DNA from: Vibrio fluvialis
GTDB lineage: Bacteria > Pseudomonadota > Gammaproteobacteria > Enterobacterales > Vibrionaceae
Length of the DNA stretch: 64,000 bases
Assembly (NCBI RefSeq): GCF_900460245.1
Contig: NZ_UHIP01000001.1
Coordinates: 1,674,001-1,738,000, forward strand
Direction of reading: 5' to 3'
Position numbers and translations under genes: made by a program. Shown here in pieces: positions 48,081-57,786 of this stretch. Within the stretch, counting starts at the first letter, position 1. Each line of letters opens with the position of its first letter. The notes beneath the pieces are model-generated. The model saw only the letters and a program-made list of their open reading frames with translations. It did no database searches and was not told the origin of the DNA.

Positions 48081-48647
48081 ATGCCAAAGGCAAGTGAACT
48101 GAAAAAAGGTTTTGCGATCGTTTCTAACGGCAAAACGCTACTGATCAAAGATATCGAAGTGACCACTCCGGGTGGCCGCGGCGGCTCAAAAATCTACAAA
48201 CTGCGTTGTACTGACCTGACAACAGGTGCACGCGTTGATGAGCGCTACAAGTCTGACGATTTCCTAGATACCGTAGACATGAACAAACGCAACATCTCGT
48301 TCTCTTACGTAGACGGTGATGAGTACATCTTCATGGATAACGAAGACTACTCACAATTCGTATTCAAGAAAGACGATATCGAAGACGAACTACTGTTCAT
48401 CACTGAAGAAATTCAGGGCATGCAGATCGTTCTGGTTGACGGCAAAGCGGTTGCTATCGAACTACCATCTTCAGTTGAAATGGTTATCGAAGAAACTGAC
48501 CCATCAATTAAAGGCGCTTCAGCGTCTGCGCGTTCTAAACCAGCTCGTTTCGCAACTGGCCTTGTTGTTCAGGTTCCTGAATACATCGCAACTGGCGAAC
48601 GCGTAATCGTGAATACGGCTGAACGCAAATTCATGAGCCGAGCGTAA
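48081..48647 (+). CDS. yeiP: Elongation factor P-like protein YeiP (EfpL)
   Basis: A 188-residue paralogue of elongation factor P that helps ribosomes through stalling sequences. The tip loop of the first KOW-like domain is VTTPGGRGGSKIYKLRC (about residues 27-43): an arginine in the GGRGG loop takes the place of the modified lysine of EF-P, the hallmark of the YeiP/EfpL subfamily. OB-fold domains follow (VDGDEYIFMDNEDYSQF; GLVVQVPEYIATGERVIVNTAERKFMSRA). The GEY/TGERV ending is standard. The yciU-like gene starts 4 nt after its stop, so the two are co-transcribed. Confidence 0.95.
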   Translation: MPKASELKKGFAIVSNGKTLLIKDIEVTTPGGRGGSKIYKLRCTDLTTGARVDERYKSDDFLDTVDMNKRNISFSYVDGDEYIFMDNEDYSQFVFKKDDIEDELLFITEEIQGMQIVLVDGKAVAIELPSSVEMVIEETDPSIKGASASARSKPARFATGLVVQVPEYIATGERVIVNTAERKFMSRA

Positions 48648-48651
48648 TTGC

Positions 48652-48972
48652 ATGTCTGATTTAATTTCTTACGACGACGCAATCGAAGCCGCATACGATA
48701 TTTTCCTCGAAATGGCACCCGACAACCTAGAGCCGGCAGATGTGATTCTGTTCACCGCGCAATTTGATGACCGCGGCGCAGCAGAAATCGTTGAAGTTGG
48801 TGATGACTGGGATGAACAGGTTGGTTTCGAAGTCGATAAGGAAGTGTTCACGGAAGTACGTATCGGCCTTGTCAATGAAGAGAACGATGTACTGGATGAC
48901 GTGTTCGCACGAATGCTAATCAGCCGCGATCCGGATCAGAAAGCTTGCCACATGATGTGGAAGCGCGATTAA
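48652..48972 (+). CDS. DNA-mimic protein of the UPF0263/YciU family
   Basis: A 106-residue very acidic protein (DUF440; HI1450/YciU type) proposed to mimic double-stranded DNA through surface carboxylates. Pattern: ISYDDAIEAAYDIFLEMAPDNLEPADVILFTAQFDDRGAAEIVE and DWDEQVGFEVDKEVFTEVRIGLVNEE, then MLISRDPDQKACHMMWKRD. It may bind HU or similar proteins. It is 4 nt downstream of yeiP, with a strong terminator after it. Confidence 0.9.
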   Translation: MSDLISYDDAIEAAYDIFLEMAPDNLEPADVILFTAQFDDRGAAEIVEVGDDWDEQVGFEVDKEVFTEVRIGLVNEENDVLDDVFARMLISRDPDQKACHMMWKRD

Positions 48973-48981
48973 TCAGCTTCA

Positions 48982-49010
48982 AAAACGCCAGCCTTTCGCT
49001 GGCGTTTTCA
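48982..49010. terminator. Bidirectional terminator after the YciU-like gene
   Basis: Stem AAAACGCCAGC/GCTGGCGTTTT with CTTTC-type loop. Confidence 0.85.
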
Positions 49011-49038
49011 TTTTCGGTAGGTCACTGAACCAAGGCCA

Positions 49039-49353
49039 TTACACCAACTGGTACGTAATCACATACAACTCTTCGATGCCCGGATAAATATCGCTGATCA
49101 CGTGTTTCAGTTCATCCAGCGTCATGTTCTCCTGCTCAGCGTGATATTCCGTCAACGCCGAAAACTGAACCGGTTCCACACTCTCAATATGCAGGCGGCA
49201 GAACCAGCGCCCCTCTTCCAACGTACTGACATCCACAACCGTACCCGGCTGATAATCTTTTTCGCTGGCGTCACGAATCGTGATCACTTTCTTGCCCGCC
49301 AGAATGTCGCTCTCAAATCGGGCGAAAAACGTCATGGTAGTAGGAGCTGTCAT
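49039..49353 (-). CDS. yqfB: N4-acetylcytidine amidohydrolase (ASCH domain)
   Basis: A 104-residue ASCH-domain enzyme matching YqfB of E. coli, which hydrolyses N4-acetylcytidine. Conserved parts: TFFARFESDILAGKKVITIRDASEKDYQPGTVVDV with the catalytic Lys and Thr region near residues 21-27, and the C-terminal HAEQENMTLDELKHVISDIYPGIEELYVI with Glu75-like carboxylate. Transcribed alone, convergent with the yeiP-yciU pair. Confidence 0.9.
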   Translation of the reverse strand: MTAPTTMTFFARFESDILAGKKVITIRDASEKDYQPGTVVDVSTLEEGRWFCRLHIESVEPVQFSALTEYHAEQENMTLDELKHVISDIYPGIEELYVITYQLV

Positions 49354-49671
49354 AACAAACCTTTTTTATTCAAATCAATCACACACTGTGACCGCCACAG
49401 CGTTACCCCCTGAATTTGCGCAGAAGCAAGCTTCGGATGCCGCGGCGATTATGCGAGATCGCAAGGGGAAAATCACCAGATTAAACGGTGATATTTCACG
49501 ATCGTGCCTGATTTATCCTGTCGGCATGATTATTTCATCGCACTTTGACGGAACTGCGCCCTCAAAAATCAGACCTTGCTAACACCCTGAAGCAAAAACC
49601 CCCGCCATCAATTGCAATTTGTCTTGCAGTTATAGATTATTTGTATATTCAATTAAATTATTCGTAGCGCT
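49354..49671. other. Divergent intergenic region between yqfB and hutC
   Basis: 318 nt with the promoters of both genes. The right end carries the HutC-type operator. A GC-rich block near 49430-49570 contains only overlapping spurious frames. No further gene is supported. Confidence 0.45.
49641..49652. promoter_or_regulatory. HutC-type operator before hutC
   Basis: TTGTATATTCAA, a near-palindrome 20 nt upstream of the hutC start, resembling the second site upstream of hutI and the GntR/HutC pattern TTGTATATACAA. Suggests autoregulation. Confidence 0.65.
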
Positions 49672-50391
49672 ATGTCAGAGTCACCCCTTTATTTACAGAT
49701 CAAACACTTCATTCTGGATAACATCGAATCCGGTCGCTGGCCTGTCGGCCATCGCATCGCGACGGAAATGGAGCTGACGGAGCAGTTCAATGTCAGCCGA
49801 ATGACGGTCAATAAAGCGATTCGCGATCTGGTGACTGAAGGCAAACTGCAGCGCCGCCCTCGTTTGGGTACTTTCGTTTGCGCGCCGGAAGAGAAAGCCG
49901 AGTCACCGCTGCTCGATATTCGTAACATCGCCGATGAAGTGGTCAGCAGGGGTAAGCGCTACCACAGCAAAGTGATTCAGCAGCAACAGATTATTGCCGA
50001 TGAAAGCGTCGCAACCAAGTTGGGGGTAATGCTCGGCACGCCGGTGTTTTACAGCGAAATCCTTCATTACGCCAACGACGCACCGCTGCAACTGGAAGTA
50101 CGCTGGGTCAATGCCCGTTATGCGCCTAACTATCTCCAGCAAGATTTCTCGCGCATTACGCCCAACCAATATCTCTCAGAAAACTGCCCGCTGAGCGCGA
50201 TTGAACACACTGTTGAAGCCATCGTGCCGGATAGCCACATCAAAACCACGTTGTCGCTCAACCCAAGCGAGCCTTGCCTGTTGCTCAACCGCCGCACGTG
50301 GAGCGGCGACAAGCTGGTCAGCTCTGCCCTGCTCTATCACCCGGGGTCCAAATACAAGCTCACCTCGAAAGTGTTGCTAACTGAAAATTAA
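49672..50391 (+). CDS. hutC: Histidine utilisation repressor HutC (GntR family)
   Basis: A 239-residue GntR/HutC repressor. N-terminal winged HTH at residues about 4-70 (PLYLQIKHFILDNIESGRWPVGHRIATEMELTEQFNVSRMTVNKAIRDLVTEGKLQRRPRLGTFV) and a UTRA effector domain (about 95-235) that binds urocanate. It should repress the downstream hut genes until histidine gives urocanate. A TTGTATATTCAA operator lies just upstream of its start. It is followed after 156 nt by hutI with its own operator. Confidence 0.93.
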   Translation: MSESPLYLQIKHFILDNIESGRWPVGHRIATEMELTEQFNVSRMTVNKAIRDLVTEGKLQRRPRLGTFVCAPEEKAESPLLDIRNIADEVVSRGKRYHSKVIQQQQIIADESVATKLGVMLGTPVFYSEILHYANDAPLQLEVRWVNARYAPNYLQQDFSRITPNQYLSENCPLSAIEHTVEAIVPDSHIKTTLSLNPSEPCLLLNRRTWSGDKLVSSALLYHPGSKYKLTSKVLLTEN

Positions 50392-50400
50392 ACCTTAAGA

Positions 50401-50416
50401 CTGAAACTTGATCACA
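50401..50416. promoter_or_regulatory. Weak CRP-like half-site upstream of hutI
   Basis: CTGAAACTTGATCACA has a good right half (TCACA) but a poor left half compared with TGTGA-N6-TCACA. Carbon control of hut is common in enteric bacteria; weak here. Confidence 0.25.
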
Positions 50417-50462
50417 TTTTTGCAACATCAGTCTTGCCGACTTCCTTCGTTTCCACTATTAA

Positions 50463-50474
50463 TTGTATATACAT
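50463..50474. promoter_or_regulatory. HutC-type operator upstream of hutI
   Basis: TTGTATATACAT, 11 of 12 matches to the palindrome TTGTATATACAA, 74 nt before the hutI start. Confidence 0.7.
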
Positions 50475-50547
50475 TTAAACATACAAATAAACTTCACTCC
50501 GAAGTGCTCATTTGGTCATGACCGACGCATGACTTACCGAGGGAAAC

Positions 50548-51750
50548 ATGGAACTGATTCTGACCAACGCACGAATTGTCAGCATGCAAAACGGAAGCGC
50601 TGGCTACCAGCCAAGCGAGCCGATGAACGTGTTGATCCAAAACGGTCAAATTACTGCCTTCAGCGCAAAGGTCATCGACGCCGATGCTCAGCGCATTGAT
50701 TGCAGTGGCAAACTAGTCACGCCTGGACTGATTGATTGCCACACCCATCTGATTTATGCCGGTAACCGTGCAAATGAGTTTGAAATGCGCTTGCAAGGCG
50801 TACCGTATCAAACCATCGCGGCGCAAGGGGGCGGCATTATCTCTACGGTAAAAGCGACGCGTGGTGCCAGCTTGGATGAACTGGTTGAATTGGCCTTGCC
50901 GCGTCTCGATGGCCTGCTTAAAAGCGGCGTGACGTCGGTCGAAGTCAAATCCGGTTACGGCCTGACGCTCAATGACGAAGTGAAAATGCTGCGCGCAGCG
51001 AAAGCGCTGGAAAATCACCGCCGGGTAAAAATCACCACGACGCTGCTGGCCGCCCATGCTCTGCCACCGGAATACATCGGCCGCGCGGACGACTACATCG
51101 AGCATGTCTGCCAAACCATCATTCCGCAAGTTGCGGAAGAAAAACTGGCCACCAGTGTGGACGTATTCTGCGAATCGGTTGGTTTTAATCTCGCGCAAAC
51201 TGAGCGTGTCTTTCAGTGCGCCAAAGAACATGGTTTGCAGATCAAAGGCCATACCGAGCAACTGTCTAATCTGGGTGGCACGGCCTTAACCGCCCGTTAT
51301 CAAGGCTTGTCAGCGGATCATATTGAATACCTCGACGAAGACGGCGTCAAAGCGCTGGCTGAGTCCGGAACCGTCGCCACTCTGCTACCGGGTGCGTTTT
51401 ATTTCCTGCGTGAAACGCAAAAGCCACCGGTTGCGGCATTGCGCGAGTATCAGGTTCCGATGGCACTGGCGACCGACATTAACCCGGGCACATCGCCGTT
51501 TGCCGACCTAACCTTAATGATGAACATGGGCTGCACACTGTTCGGCCTGACCCCAGAAGAAACTCTGCGTGGTGTTACCGTTCACGCAGCCAAAGCACTG
51601 GGCTTTGCAGAAACACGAGGTCAAGTTGCAACAGGCTTTGATGCCGACCTTGCGATCTGGAACATCGACCACCCGGCGGATCTCAGCTATCAGGTTGGCG
51701 TTCCTCGTTTACATGCACGAATTGTGGATGGAGCTTTCTGCCATGACTGA
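50548..51750 (+). CDS. hutI: Imidazolonepropionase HutI
   Basis: A 400-residue amidohydrolase converting imidazolone-5-propionate to N-formimidoyl-L-glutamate (third step of histidine degradation). Metal site: [15 protein letters not shown] (HxH) near residues 61-75; [47 protein letters not shown] and [13 protein letters not shown] with the catalytic Asp. Length typical. GAGGG ribosome site. It overlaps hutG by 8 nt. Controlled by the HutC operator upstream. Confidence 0.96.
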   Translation: MELILTNARIVSMQNGSAGYQPSEPMNVLIQNGQITAFSAKVIDADAQRIDCSGKLVTPGLIDCHTHLIYAGNRANEFEMRLQGVPYQTIAAQGGGIISTVKATRGASLDELVELALPRLDGLLKSGVTSVEVKSGYGLTLNDEVKMLRAAKALENHRRVKITTTLLAAHALPPEYIGRADDYIEHVCQTIIPQVAEEKLATSVDVFCESVGFNLAQTERVFQCAKEHGLQIKGHTEQLSNLGGTALTARYQGLSADHIEYLDEDGVKALAESGTVATLLPGAFYFLRETQKPPVAALREYQVPMALATDINPGTSPFADLTLMMNMGCTLFGLTPEETLRGVTVHAAKALGFAETRGQVATGFDADLAIWNIDHPADLSYQVGVPRLHARIVDGAFCHD

Positions 51751-52747
51751 TTTTCCTCAAACTTCCCATCACTACCAATGGCTTGGCCGTCACGACGCTG
51801 AAGATGGCCAACTGGGCACACGGGTTCACCATGTGATGCAATGCCTGCAAGCCAGTGAACTCAACGGCGAGCAACATGCCGTCTCTCTGGTCGGTTTTGA
51901 ATGCGATGCTGGTGTAGCGCGCAATAAAGGACGTGTAGGCGCCAGCCAGTCGCCAAACCTGATTAAACAGGCGCTGGCCAACATGGCATGGCATCGCAGC
52001 TCAGCGCTGTATGATCTGGGCAACATCCGTTGTGATGATGACGCATTGGAACACGCTCAATCGCGCTGCGCACACGTGGTGGCGAAAGCGCTGTCTCATA
52101 CGCCAGTGATCGTGTTAGGCGGTGGTCACGAAGTCGCATGGGCAACATTTCAAGGCTTGGCTCAGCATCTGCATGCGCAAGGCATCAAGCAGCCACGCAT
52201 CGGCATCATCAACTTCGATGCGCACTTTGACCTGCGAGCCTTTGAATCGGAGCTGGCCCCGGTCAAACCGAGTTCAGGCACACCATTTAATCAGATTCAG
52301 CACTACTGCGCCGAGCACAACTGGTGTTTTCACTATGCCTGTCTGGGTGTCAGCCGTGCGAGCAATACCGCCGCACTGTTTGAACGCGCCGATGAACTGG
52401 GCGTGTGGTATGTGGAAGATCGCGCGCTGTCGCAAGCCAACCACATCTATCACATGACGCAGCTGCAACACTTCATCGATGACTGCGATTATCTCTATCT
52501 CACCATCGATTTGGACGTGTTCCCCGCCGCGACTGCGCCGGGCGTGAGTGCGCCAGCGGCGCGCGGAGTCAGTCTGGAAACGCTGACGCCGTATCTCGAC
52601 AGGATTCTGCACTACAAAAACAAACTCATGATTGCCGATATCGCGGAATACAACCCGACTTACGATATCGACAATCAGACTGCCCGCCTCGCGGCCAGAT
52701 TGTGTTGGGATATCGCCAACACCATGGCCGAGAAAAATGTGCGCTGA
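51743..52747 (+). CDS. hutG: Formimidoylglutamase HutG
   Basis: A 334-residue binuclear Mn2+ ureohydrolase (arginase family) splitting formimidoylglutamate into glutamate and formamide. Metal ligands: [16 protein letters not shown] (His), [15 protein letters not shown] (DxHxD), and [21 protein letters not shown] (DxD), spaced as in the family. The ATG at 51743 is chosen since it overlaps hutI by 8 nt and starts at [16 protein letters not shown]; a longer frame would lie within hutI. Confidence 0.95.
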   Translation: MTDFPQTSHHYQWLGRHDAEDGQLGTRVHHVMQCLQASELNGEQHAVSLVGFECDAGVARNKGRVGASQSPNLIKQALANMAWHRSSALYDLGNIRCDDDALEHAQSRCAHVVAKALSHTPVIVLGGGHEVAWATFQGLAQHLHAQGIKQPRIGIINFDAHFDLRAFESELAPVKPSSGTPFNQIQHYCAEHNWCFHYACLGVSRASNTAALFERADELGVWYVEDRALSQANHIYHMTQLQHFIDDCDYLYLTIDLDVFPAATAPGVSAPAARGVSLETLTPYLDRILHYKNKLMIADIAEYNPTYDIDNQTARLAARLCWDIANTMAEKNVR

Positions 52748-52826
52748 ATGTCAGCCACGGGCAAAGCAACACTAAAAAATAAACCCTAAAACGCTCAACG
52801 GAAAACGAGCGAAGCAAATGAAACAC

Positions 52827-52859
52827 GGCGAATCCTTACCCTACACAACGGGGTTCGCC
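52827..52859 (+). promoter_or_regulatory. Hairpin in the hutG-hutU spacer
   Basis: Stem GGCGAA/TTCGCC with an inner CCC/GGG pairing, about 25 nt before the hutU start; no T-run. It may shape hutU translation or mRNA processing within the hut transcript. Confidence 0.4.
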
Positions 52860-52884
52860 AACCCAAACATAAAGGAGTCGTAAC

Positions 52885-54582
52885 ATGACGCAGCACCAAG
52901 CTCAAGGTACCCGTCTGGACACAAGCCGCACCATTCGTGCACCCCACGGAACCACACTACGCGCCAAATCTTGGCTGACTGAAGCACCACTACGTATGCT
53001 GATGAACAACCTTGACCCGGACGTTGCTGAACACCCGCATTCACTGGTGGTGTATGGCGGTATCGGCCGCGCAGCGCGTAACTGGGAATGTTACGACAAA
53101 ATCGTCGAAGTGCTGGAGCGTCTGGAAGACGACCAAACTCTGGTGGTTCAATCTGGTAAGCCAGTCGGCGTGTTCCCAACACACAAAAACGCACCCCGCG
53201 TGCTGATTGCTAACTCCAACCTGGTTCCACACTGGGCAAACTGGGAACACTTTAACGAGCTGGATAAACAAGGCCTGATGATGTACGGCCAGATGACGGC
53301 GGGCTCTTGGATCTACATCGGCTCTCAGGGCATCGTTCAGGGTACTTACGAAACGTTCGTTGCAGTCGCGAAGAAGCATTTCGACGGCAACGCGAAAGGT
53401 CGCTGGGTACTGACTGGCGGTTTGGGCGGCATGGGTGGCGCACAGCCTCTGGCCGCGACCATGGCCGGTTTCTCTATGATTGCGGTGGAATGTGACGAGT
53501 CACGTATCGACTACCGTCTGCGTACTGGTTACGTGGATAAGAAAGCCACCAGCCTGGACGAAGCACTGGCGATCATTTACGAATCGGATGAGCCGGTCTC
53601 AGTTGGCCTGCTGGGCAACGCCGCGGACATTTTCCCGCAGCTGCTTGAGCGCAACATCACGCCTGATGTGGTCACTGACCAAACTTCGGCGCACGATCCG
53701 CTCAACGGTTACCTGCCACTGGGCTGGAGCATGGAACACGCAGCAGAAATGCGTAAAATCGACGAAGCGAAAGTCGTCAAAGCAGCGAAAGAGTCGATGG
53801 CGATTCAGGTTCGCGCCATGCTGGAACTGCAAAACCGCGGCGCTGCAACCCTCGACTACGGCAACAACATTCGTCAGATGGCACTGGAAGAAGGCGTTGA
53901 GAATGCCTTTGATTTCCCAGGCTTTGTACCGGCGTACATTCGTCCACTGTTCTGTGAAGGCATCGGTCCTTTCCGCTGGGCTGCCCTATCCGGCGATCCA
54001 GAGGATATCTACAAAACGGATCAAAAAGTGAAAGAACTGATCCCGGATAACCCGCATCTGCACAACTGGCTGGACATGGCGCGTGAGCGCATCCACTTCC
54101 AAGGTCTGCCAGCACGCATCTGTTGGGTCGGTCTGAAAGATCGTGAACGTCTGGGTCAGGCATTCAACGAAATGGTGAAAAATGGCGAACTGAAAGCGCC
54201 AGTCGTCATCGGTCGTGATCACTTGGATTCAGGTTCAGTCGCCAGCCCGAACCGTGAAACCGAAGGCATGATGGACGGCTCAGACGCTGTGTCTGACTGG
54301 CCACTACTGAATGCGTTGCTCAATACGGCTGGCGGCGCGACGTGGGTGTCTTTGCATCACGGTGGCGGCGTCGGCATGGGCTTCTCCCAACACTCCGGTA
54401 TGGTGATTTGCTGTGACGGTAGTGATGACGCTTCACAACGTATTGCTCGCGTCTTGCATAACGATCCGGCAACGGGTGTGATGCGTCACGCTGATGCAGG
54501 CTACGATATCGCGAAACGCTGTGCAAAAGAACAAAAGCTCGATCTGCCAATGCTGAACGACGAGCTGGCTCAACTGAAGTAA
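52885..54582 (+). CDS. hutU: Urocanate hydratase HutU
   Basis: A 565-residue NAD+-dependent urocanase, second step of histidine degradation (urocanate to imidazolonepropionate). NAD-binding signature [25 protein letters not shown] is near residues 176-200; the C-terminal [28 protein letters not shown] has the active-site histidine and cysteine region. Strong AAAGGAG ribosome site. It lies 137 nt after hutG with a hairpin in between. Confidence 0.96.
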   Translation: MTQHQAQGTRLDTSRTIRAPHGTTLRAKSWLTEAPLRMLMNNLDPDVAEHPHSLVVYGGIGRAARNWECYDKIVEVLERLEDDQTLVVQSGKPVGVFPTHKNAPRVLIANSNLVPHWANWEHFNELDKQGLMMYGQMTAGSWIYIGSQGIVQGTYETFVAVAKKHFDGNAKGRWVLTGGLGGMGGAQPLAATMAGFSMIAVECDESRIDYRLRTGYVDKKATSLDEALAIIYESDEPVSVGLLGNAADIFPQLLERNITPDVVTDQTSAHDPLNGYLPLGWSMEHAAEMRKIDEAKVVKAAKESMAIQVRAMLELQNRGAATLDYGNNIRQMALEEGVENAFDFPGFVPAYIRPLFCEGIGPFRWAALSGDPEDIYKTDQKVKELIPDNPHLHNWLDMARERIHFQGLPARICWVGLKDRERLGQAFNEMVKNGELKAPVVIGRDHLDSGSVASPNRETEGMMDGSDAVSDWPLLNALLNTAGGATWVSLHHGGGVGMGFSQHSGMVICCDGSDDASQRIARVLHNDPATGVMRHADAGYDIAKRCAKEQKLDLPMLNDELAQLK

Positions 54583-54593
54583 GGACAATGGAC

Positions 54594-56129
54594 ATGTTGA
54601 ATTTAGTCATTAAACCGGGTTCGCTCACGCTGAACCAACTGCGTCAAATCAGCCGCTCACCAGTGACACTGTCACTCGATTCAGCAGCAATTCCTGCCAT
54701 TGAACAGAGCACGCAGGTTGTCGAGCAAGTGATCGCGGAAGGTCGTACCGTTTACGGCATCAACACCGGTTTTGGATTGTTGGCTAATACCAAGATTGCA
54801 CCGGAAGATCTGGAAATCCTGCAAAGAAGTATCGTGCTTTCGCATGCAGCGGGTATTGGTGAATTTATGTCAGACGAAACTGTTCGTCTGATGATGGTGC
54901 TGAAAATCAACAGCCTGGCACGTGGTTTCTCGGGCATTCGCTTGAAAGTGCTGGAAGCGCTGATGGCACTGGTTAACAGCGAAGTGTACCCATGCGTACC
55001 ACAAAAAGGGTCTGTGGGCGCATCAGGTGACCTGGCTCCGCTGGCTCACATGAGTACCGTACTGCTGGGCGAAGGTCAGGCACGTCACAAAGGTGAAATC
55101 GTTTCGGGTCTGCAAGCGCTGAAAATCGCAGGTCTAGAGCCTGTCACGCTGGCGCCGAAAGAAGGTTTGGCACTACTGAACGGAACTCAGGCATCGACGG
55201 CGTTTGCACTCGAAGGTCTGTTCATGGCGGAAGACCTGTTTGCGTCGGCGACCGTCTGCGGCGCCATGTCCGTAGAAGCAGCTCTGGGTAGCCGTCGTCC
55301 GTTCGATGCTCGTATTCACGCCGTTCGTGGCCACCGCTGCCAGATGGATGCCGCTGCCGCGTATCGTCATATGCTGGATAACCAGAGTGACATCGGTGAT
55401 TCGCACCAAGGTTGTGAAAAAGTGCAGGATCCGTATTCACTGCGTTGCCAGCCACAGGTGATGGGTGCGTGTCTGCAGCAAATCCGCAACGCCGCTGACA
55501 CATTGGTGGTCGAAGCGAACTCTGTTTCCGACAACCCACTGGTATTCGCTGAAGACGGCGACATCATCTCCGGCGGTAACTTCCATGCTGAACCGGTTGC
55601 CATGGCGGCGGACAATCTGGCACTGGCGATTGCAGAAATCGGCAGCCTGTCTGAGCGTCGTATGGCCCTGCTTATCGACAGCGCGCTGAGCAAACTGCCA
55701 CCGTTCTTGGTTGACAACGGCGGCGTGAACTCAGGCTTTATGATTGCGCAGGTAACCTCGGCGGCACTGGCCAGCGAAAACAAATCGTTGGCTCATCCAG
55801 CATCGGTGGATAGCCTGCCAACATCTGCCAACCAGGAAGACCACGTTTCAATGGCCACCTTCGCAGGTCGTCGCCTACGTGAAATGAGCGAAAATACCCG
55901 TGGTATTCTGGCCGTAGAATACCTCGCGTCTGCTCAGGGTCTGGACTTCCGTGCGCCAAACAAGTCGTCAGCACGTGTGGAAGAAGCGAAGCAGATCCTG
56001 CGCAACAAAGTACCGTTCTACGACAAAGACCGTTACTTCGCGCCAGATATCGCTGACGCGAATGAGCTACTGAAACAGGCGGTCCACAACCACCTGATGC
56101 CCGAGCAGATTCTGCCAAGCTTCCAGTAA
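54594..56129 (+). CDS. hutH: Histidine ammonia-lyase HutH
   Basis: A 511-residue lyase converting L-histidine to urocanate and ammonia, the first step of the pathway. The MIO prosthetic group forms from Ala143-Ser144-Gly145 in [24 protein letters not shown] (about 54-61) holds the catalytic tyrosine, and NQEDHVSM and [18 protein letters not shown] are conserved. Start ATG at 54594 has AAGG at a 9-nt distance; an ATG 6 nt earlier is too close to the ribosome site. It follows hutU by 11 nt. Terminator downstream. Confidence 0.96.
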   Translation: MLNLVIKPGSLTLNQLRQISRSPVTLSLDSAAIPAIEQSTQVVEQVIAEGRTVYGINTGFGLLANTKIAPEDLEILQRSIVLSHAAGIGEFMSDETVRLMMVLKINSLARGFSGIRLKVLEALMALVNSEVYPCVPQKGSVGASGDLAPLAHMSTVLLGEGQARHKGEIVSGLQALKIAGLEPVTLAPKEGLALLNGTQASTAFALEGLFMAEDLFASATVCGAMSVEAALGSRRPFDARIHAVRGHRCQMDAAAAYRHMLDNQSDIGDSHQGCEKVQDPYSLRCQPQVMGACLQQIRNAADTLVVEANSVSDNPLVFAEDGDIISGGNFHAEPVAMAADNLALAIAEIGSLSERRMALLIDSALSKLPPFLVDNGGVNSGFMIAQVTSAALASENKSLAHPASVDSLPTSANQEDHVSMATFAGRRLREMSENTRGILAVEYLASAQGLDFRAPNKSSARVEEAKQILRNKVPFYDKDRYFAPDIADANELLKQAVHNHLMPEQILPSFQ

Positions 56130-56143
56130 GCATCGTAAAAGCC

Positions 56144-56170
56144 AAAAGAGCCCTGCGGGGCTCTTTTATT
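56144..56170. terminator. Bidirectional terminator after hutH
   Basis: Ten-bp stem AAAAGAGCCC/GGGCTCTTTT; the stop codon of the converging DUF2256 gene lies within it. Confidence 0.85.
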
Positions 56171-56312
56171 TTGCTGGCTTATTGCGGCGGCAGCGCTGCG
56201 AGCAATATTTCACGTCATCCCAGCACTGCGCCCACTTTTTCCGCCAACTGAACGATCGCTCGCATACGATACAAATCTTGTGAGGCAGATGAGGTTTCTG
56301 ATGGCCTGTCAT
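56166..56312 (-). CDS. DUF2256 small zinc-binding-type protein
   Basis: A 48-residue protein with the DUF2256 pattern: KICIVCERSFSWRKKWAQCW followed by DDVKYCSQRCRRNK. Four cysteines (CxxC and CxxxC) suit a zinc knuckle, and the WRKKW...W-D-VKYCS-RCR block is family-defining. A GGAG ribosome site lies 6 nt before the second of two adjacent ATG codons. Its stop sits in the hutH terminator. The family's function is unknown; I recall it near photolyase/cryptochrome or DUF3253 genes in many genomes, which I cannot check here. Confidence 0.85.
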   Translation of the reverse strand: MTGHQKPHLPHKICIVCERSFSWRKKWAQCWDDVKYCSQRCRRNKPAK

Positions 56313-56491
56313 CATCGTCTCCGACTTTGTAGAACAGAGAAAAATACGCAGCCTCGCCTCTCAAGATCACTGCAAATTGTCTCTCTTTTGCTCTCAAAGC
56401 TAAGATTTCACAATAAGTTGGCACTGATTGGACCATTAAAACTTTTCAGACGGCTATAATCCGACACAGTTTAGACGAAATAGCGTAAATT

Positions 56492-57217
56492 ATGTTTCTA
56501 GCTCCTTACTTCTCATCTCAAGAACACCAGTTCCAGTTTACCCGCGAGCAGGCAAGTCACTTTGCCAAAAAAGTGGCGGGCGACTTTAACCCTATCCACG
56601 ACGAAGACAGCAAACGCTTCTGTGTGCCAGGCGATCTTCTGTTTGCGGTGCTGCTGCAAAAAGAAGGCATTAGCCAAAAGATGCACTTCAACTTCTCGGG
56701 TATGGTGAGTGACGGAACGGCACTTCACATTGAGAACAAGTGCAGCAAAGAAAGCGCCGTGGTTGACGCGTCAGGTAAAGAGTACCTGCACATGAACCGC
56801 GAAGGTGATGTTAGCCACAACGCCGCATTCATTGAACACGTGGTGACGAACTACGTACAGTTTTCAGGCATGAACTTCCCGCACATCATGGTGCCGCTGA
56901 TGGAAGAGAAGCAAATGATGATCAACTGCCAGCGTCCGCTTGTCATATACGAAAGCATGGAAGTGGAATTCGATCACCTGAATCTGACTCACCCGGAAGT
57001 TGCGTTTACTGGCGCGACCTTTGATGTCGATGGCAAGCGTGGTCTCGTGACCCTGAACTTCGCGTTTAAAGAAGAAGGCCAAGTGGTCGGTAAAGGCGTG
57101 AAGCGCATGGTGGCCAGCGGCCTGAAACCCTACAGCCAAGAAGAGATTGACGATCTGGTGAATCGCTTCAACGAGCGAAAGGATGCCTTCCTGGCAAAGT
57201 TCGCTAAAGCGGCATAA
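56492..57217 (+). CDS. DUF3581 family protein with hot-dog-like motif
   Basis: A 241-residue soluble protein of the DUF3581 family. The VAGDFNPIHDEDSKRFCVPGDLLFAVLL segment (residues about 28-56) matches the MaoC-type hydratase pattern (GDxNPIHxD), and a second half shows VEFDHLNLTHPEVAFTGATFDVDGKRGLVTLNFAFKEEGQVVGKG. It may therefore be an enoyl-ACP/CoA hydratase-like or thioester-binding protein; catalysis has not been established as far as I know. Followed by a terminator. Confidence 0.82.
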   Translation: MFLAPYFSSQEHQFQFTREQASHFAKKVAGDFNPIHDEDSKRFCVPGDLLFAVLLQKEGISQKMHFNFSGMVSDGTALHIENKCSKESAVVDASGKEYLHMNREGDVSHNAAFIEHVVTNYVQFSGMNFPHIMVPLMEEKQMMINCQRPLVIYESMEVEFDHLNLTHPEVAFTGATFDVDGKRGLVTLNFAFKEEGQVVGKGVKRMVASGLKPYSQEEIDDLVNRFNERKDAFLAKFAKAA

Positions 57218-57221
57218 AGAG

Positions 57222-57247
57222 AAAAAGCTCCCGAGGGAGCTTTTTTC
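57222..57247. terminator. Bidirectional terminator between DUF3581 and the methyltransferase-like gene
   Basis: Stem AAAAGCTCCC/GGGAGCTTTT with a very short loop and T-run. Confidence 0.85.
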
Positions 57248-57707
57248 ATATCCAGCGACGCACGCGCGCTTTGTAATCCGTATAAGCCCGGCCGAACAAA
57301 CGCTCGAGCACCCTCTCTTCCGGTTGAATCTGGAATCGGTTCATATAAATCACAAACAGCGCCACCACCAGTAGGCTGGCGACATTCTGATGCCAGTAAG
57401 CAAACCCGAGCAGAAGCAGCAACAGTGCCAGATACATCGGGTTGCGGCTGTAATGAAAAATTCCACTATCCACTACGGTTGATGCTTCATGCGGTTTGGT
57501 CGGATTCACCGTGGTCTTCGCGCGGCGAAACTGTACCACTCCCGCAATCCCGATCACACCGGACAACACAAAGCACGCCGCGAATACCAGGTATTTGAAA
57601 GGCAACGCCACATCCGCAAACATAAAGGCCTGAGCAAGGCGATTGACCATCACCAGCGCAATCAGAAACAGCGCCACAGGCGGGATTTTTAACTCAAGAA
57701 ATCGCAT
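57246..57707 (-). CDS. Isoprenylcysteine carboxyl methyltransferase family membrane protein
   Basis: A 153-residue protein with four hydrophobic segments of the ICMT/PEMT family. The SAM-binding signature is HYSRNPMYLALLLLLLGFAYWHQNVAS near residues 87-113, with the C-terminal EERVLERLFGRAYTDYKARVRRWI (EE-L---FG--Y--Y----RRW), both diagnostic. ATG at 57707 is chosen (GGGAG 5 nt upstream); an in-frame ATG 12 nt upstream is possible. Methyl acceptor (lipid or isoprenoid) is unknown. Confidence 0.85.
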   Translation of the reverse strand: MRFLELKIPPVALFLIALVMVNRLAQAFMFADVALPFKYLVFAACFVLSGVIGIAGVVQFRRAKTTVNPTKPHEASTVVDSGIFHYSRNPMYLALLLLLLGFAYWHQNVASLLVVALFVIYMNRFQIQPEERVLERLFGRAYTDYKARVRRWI

Positions 57708-57760
57708 AACCACTCCCATCATCTCTGCATTCAGTATATGCAAAGCGCGCCAGAAAGAAC

Positions 57761-57785
57761 AAAGCCCGGCAAAGCCGGGCTTTCG
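57761..57785. terminator. Terminator after ydiJ
   Basis: Ten-bp stem AAAGCCCGGC/GCCGGGCTTT with AAA loop, just past the ydiJ stop on the leftward strand. Confidence 0.85.
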
Positions 57786-57786
57786 A

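Noticed and set aside
49280..49582. Rightward 100-codon ORF upstream of hutC
   Set aside because: It overlaps yqfB on the opposite strand, lacks a ribosome site, and its composition is unlike a folded protein.
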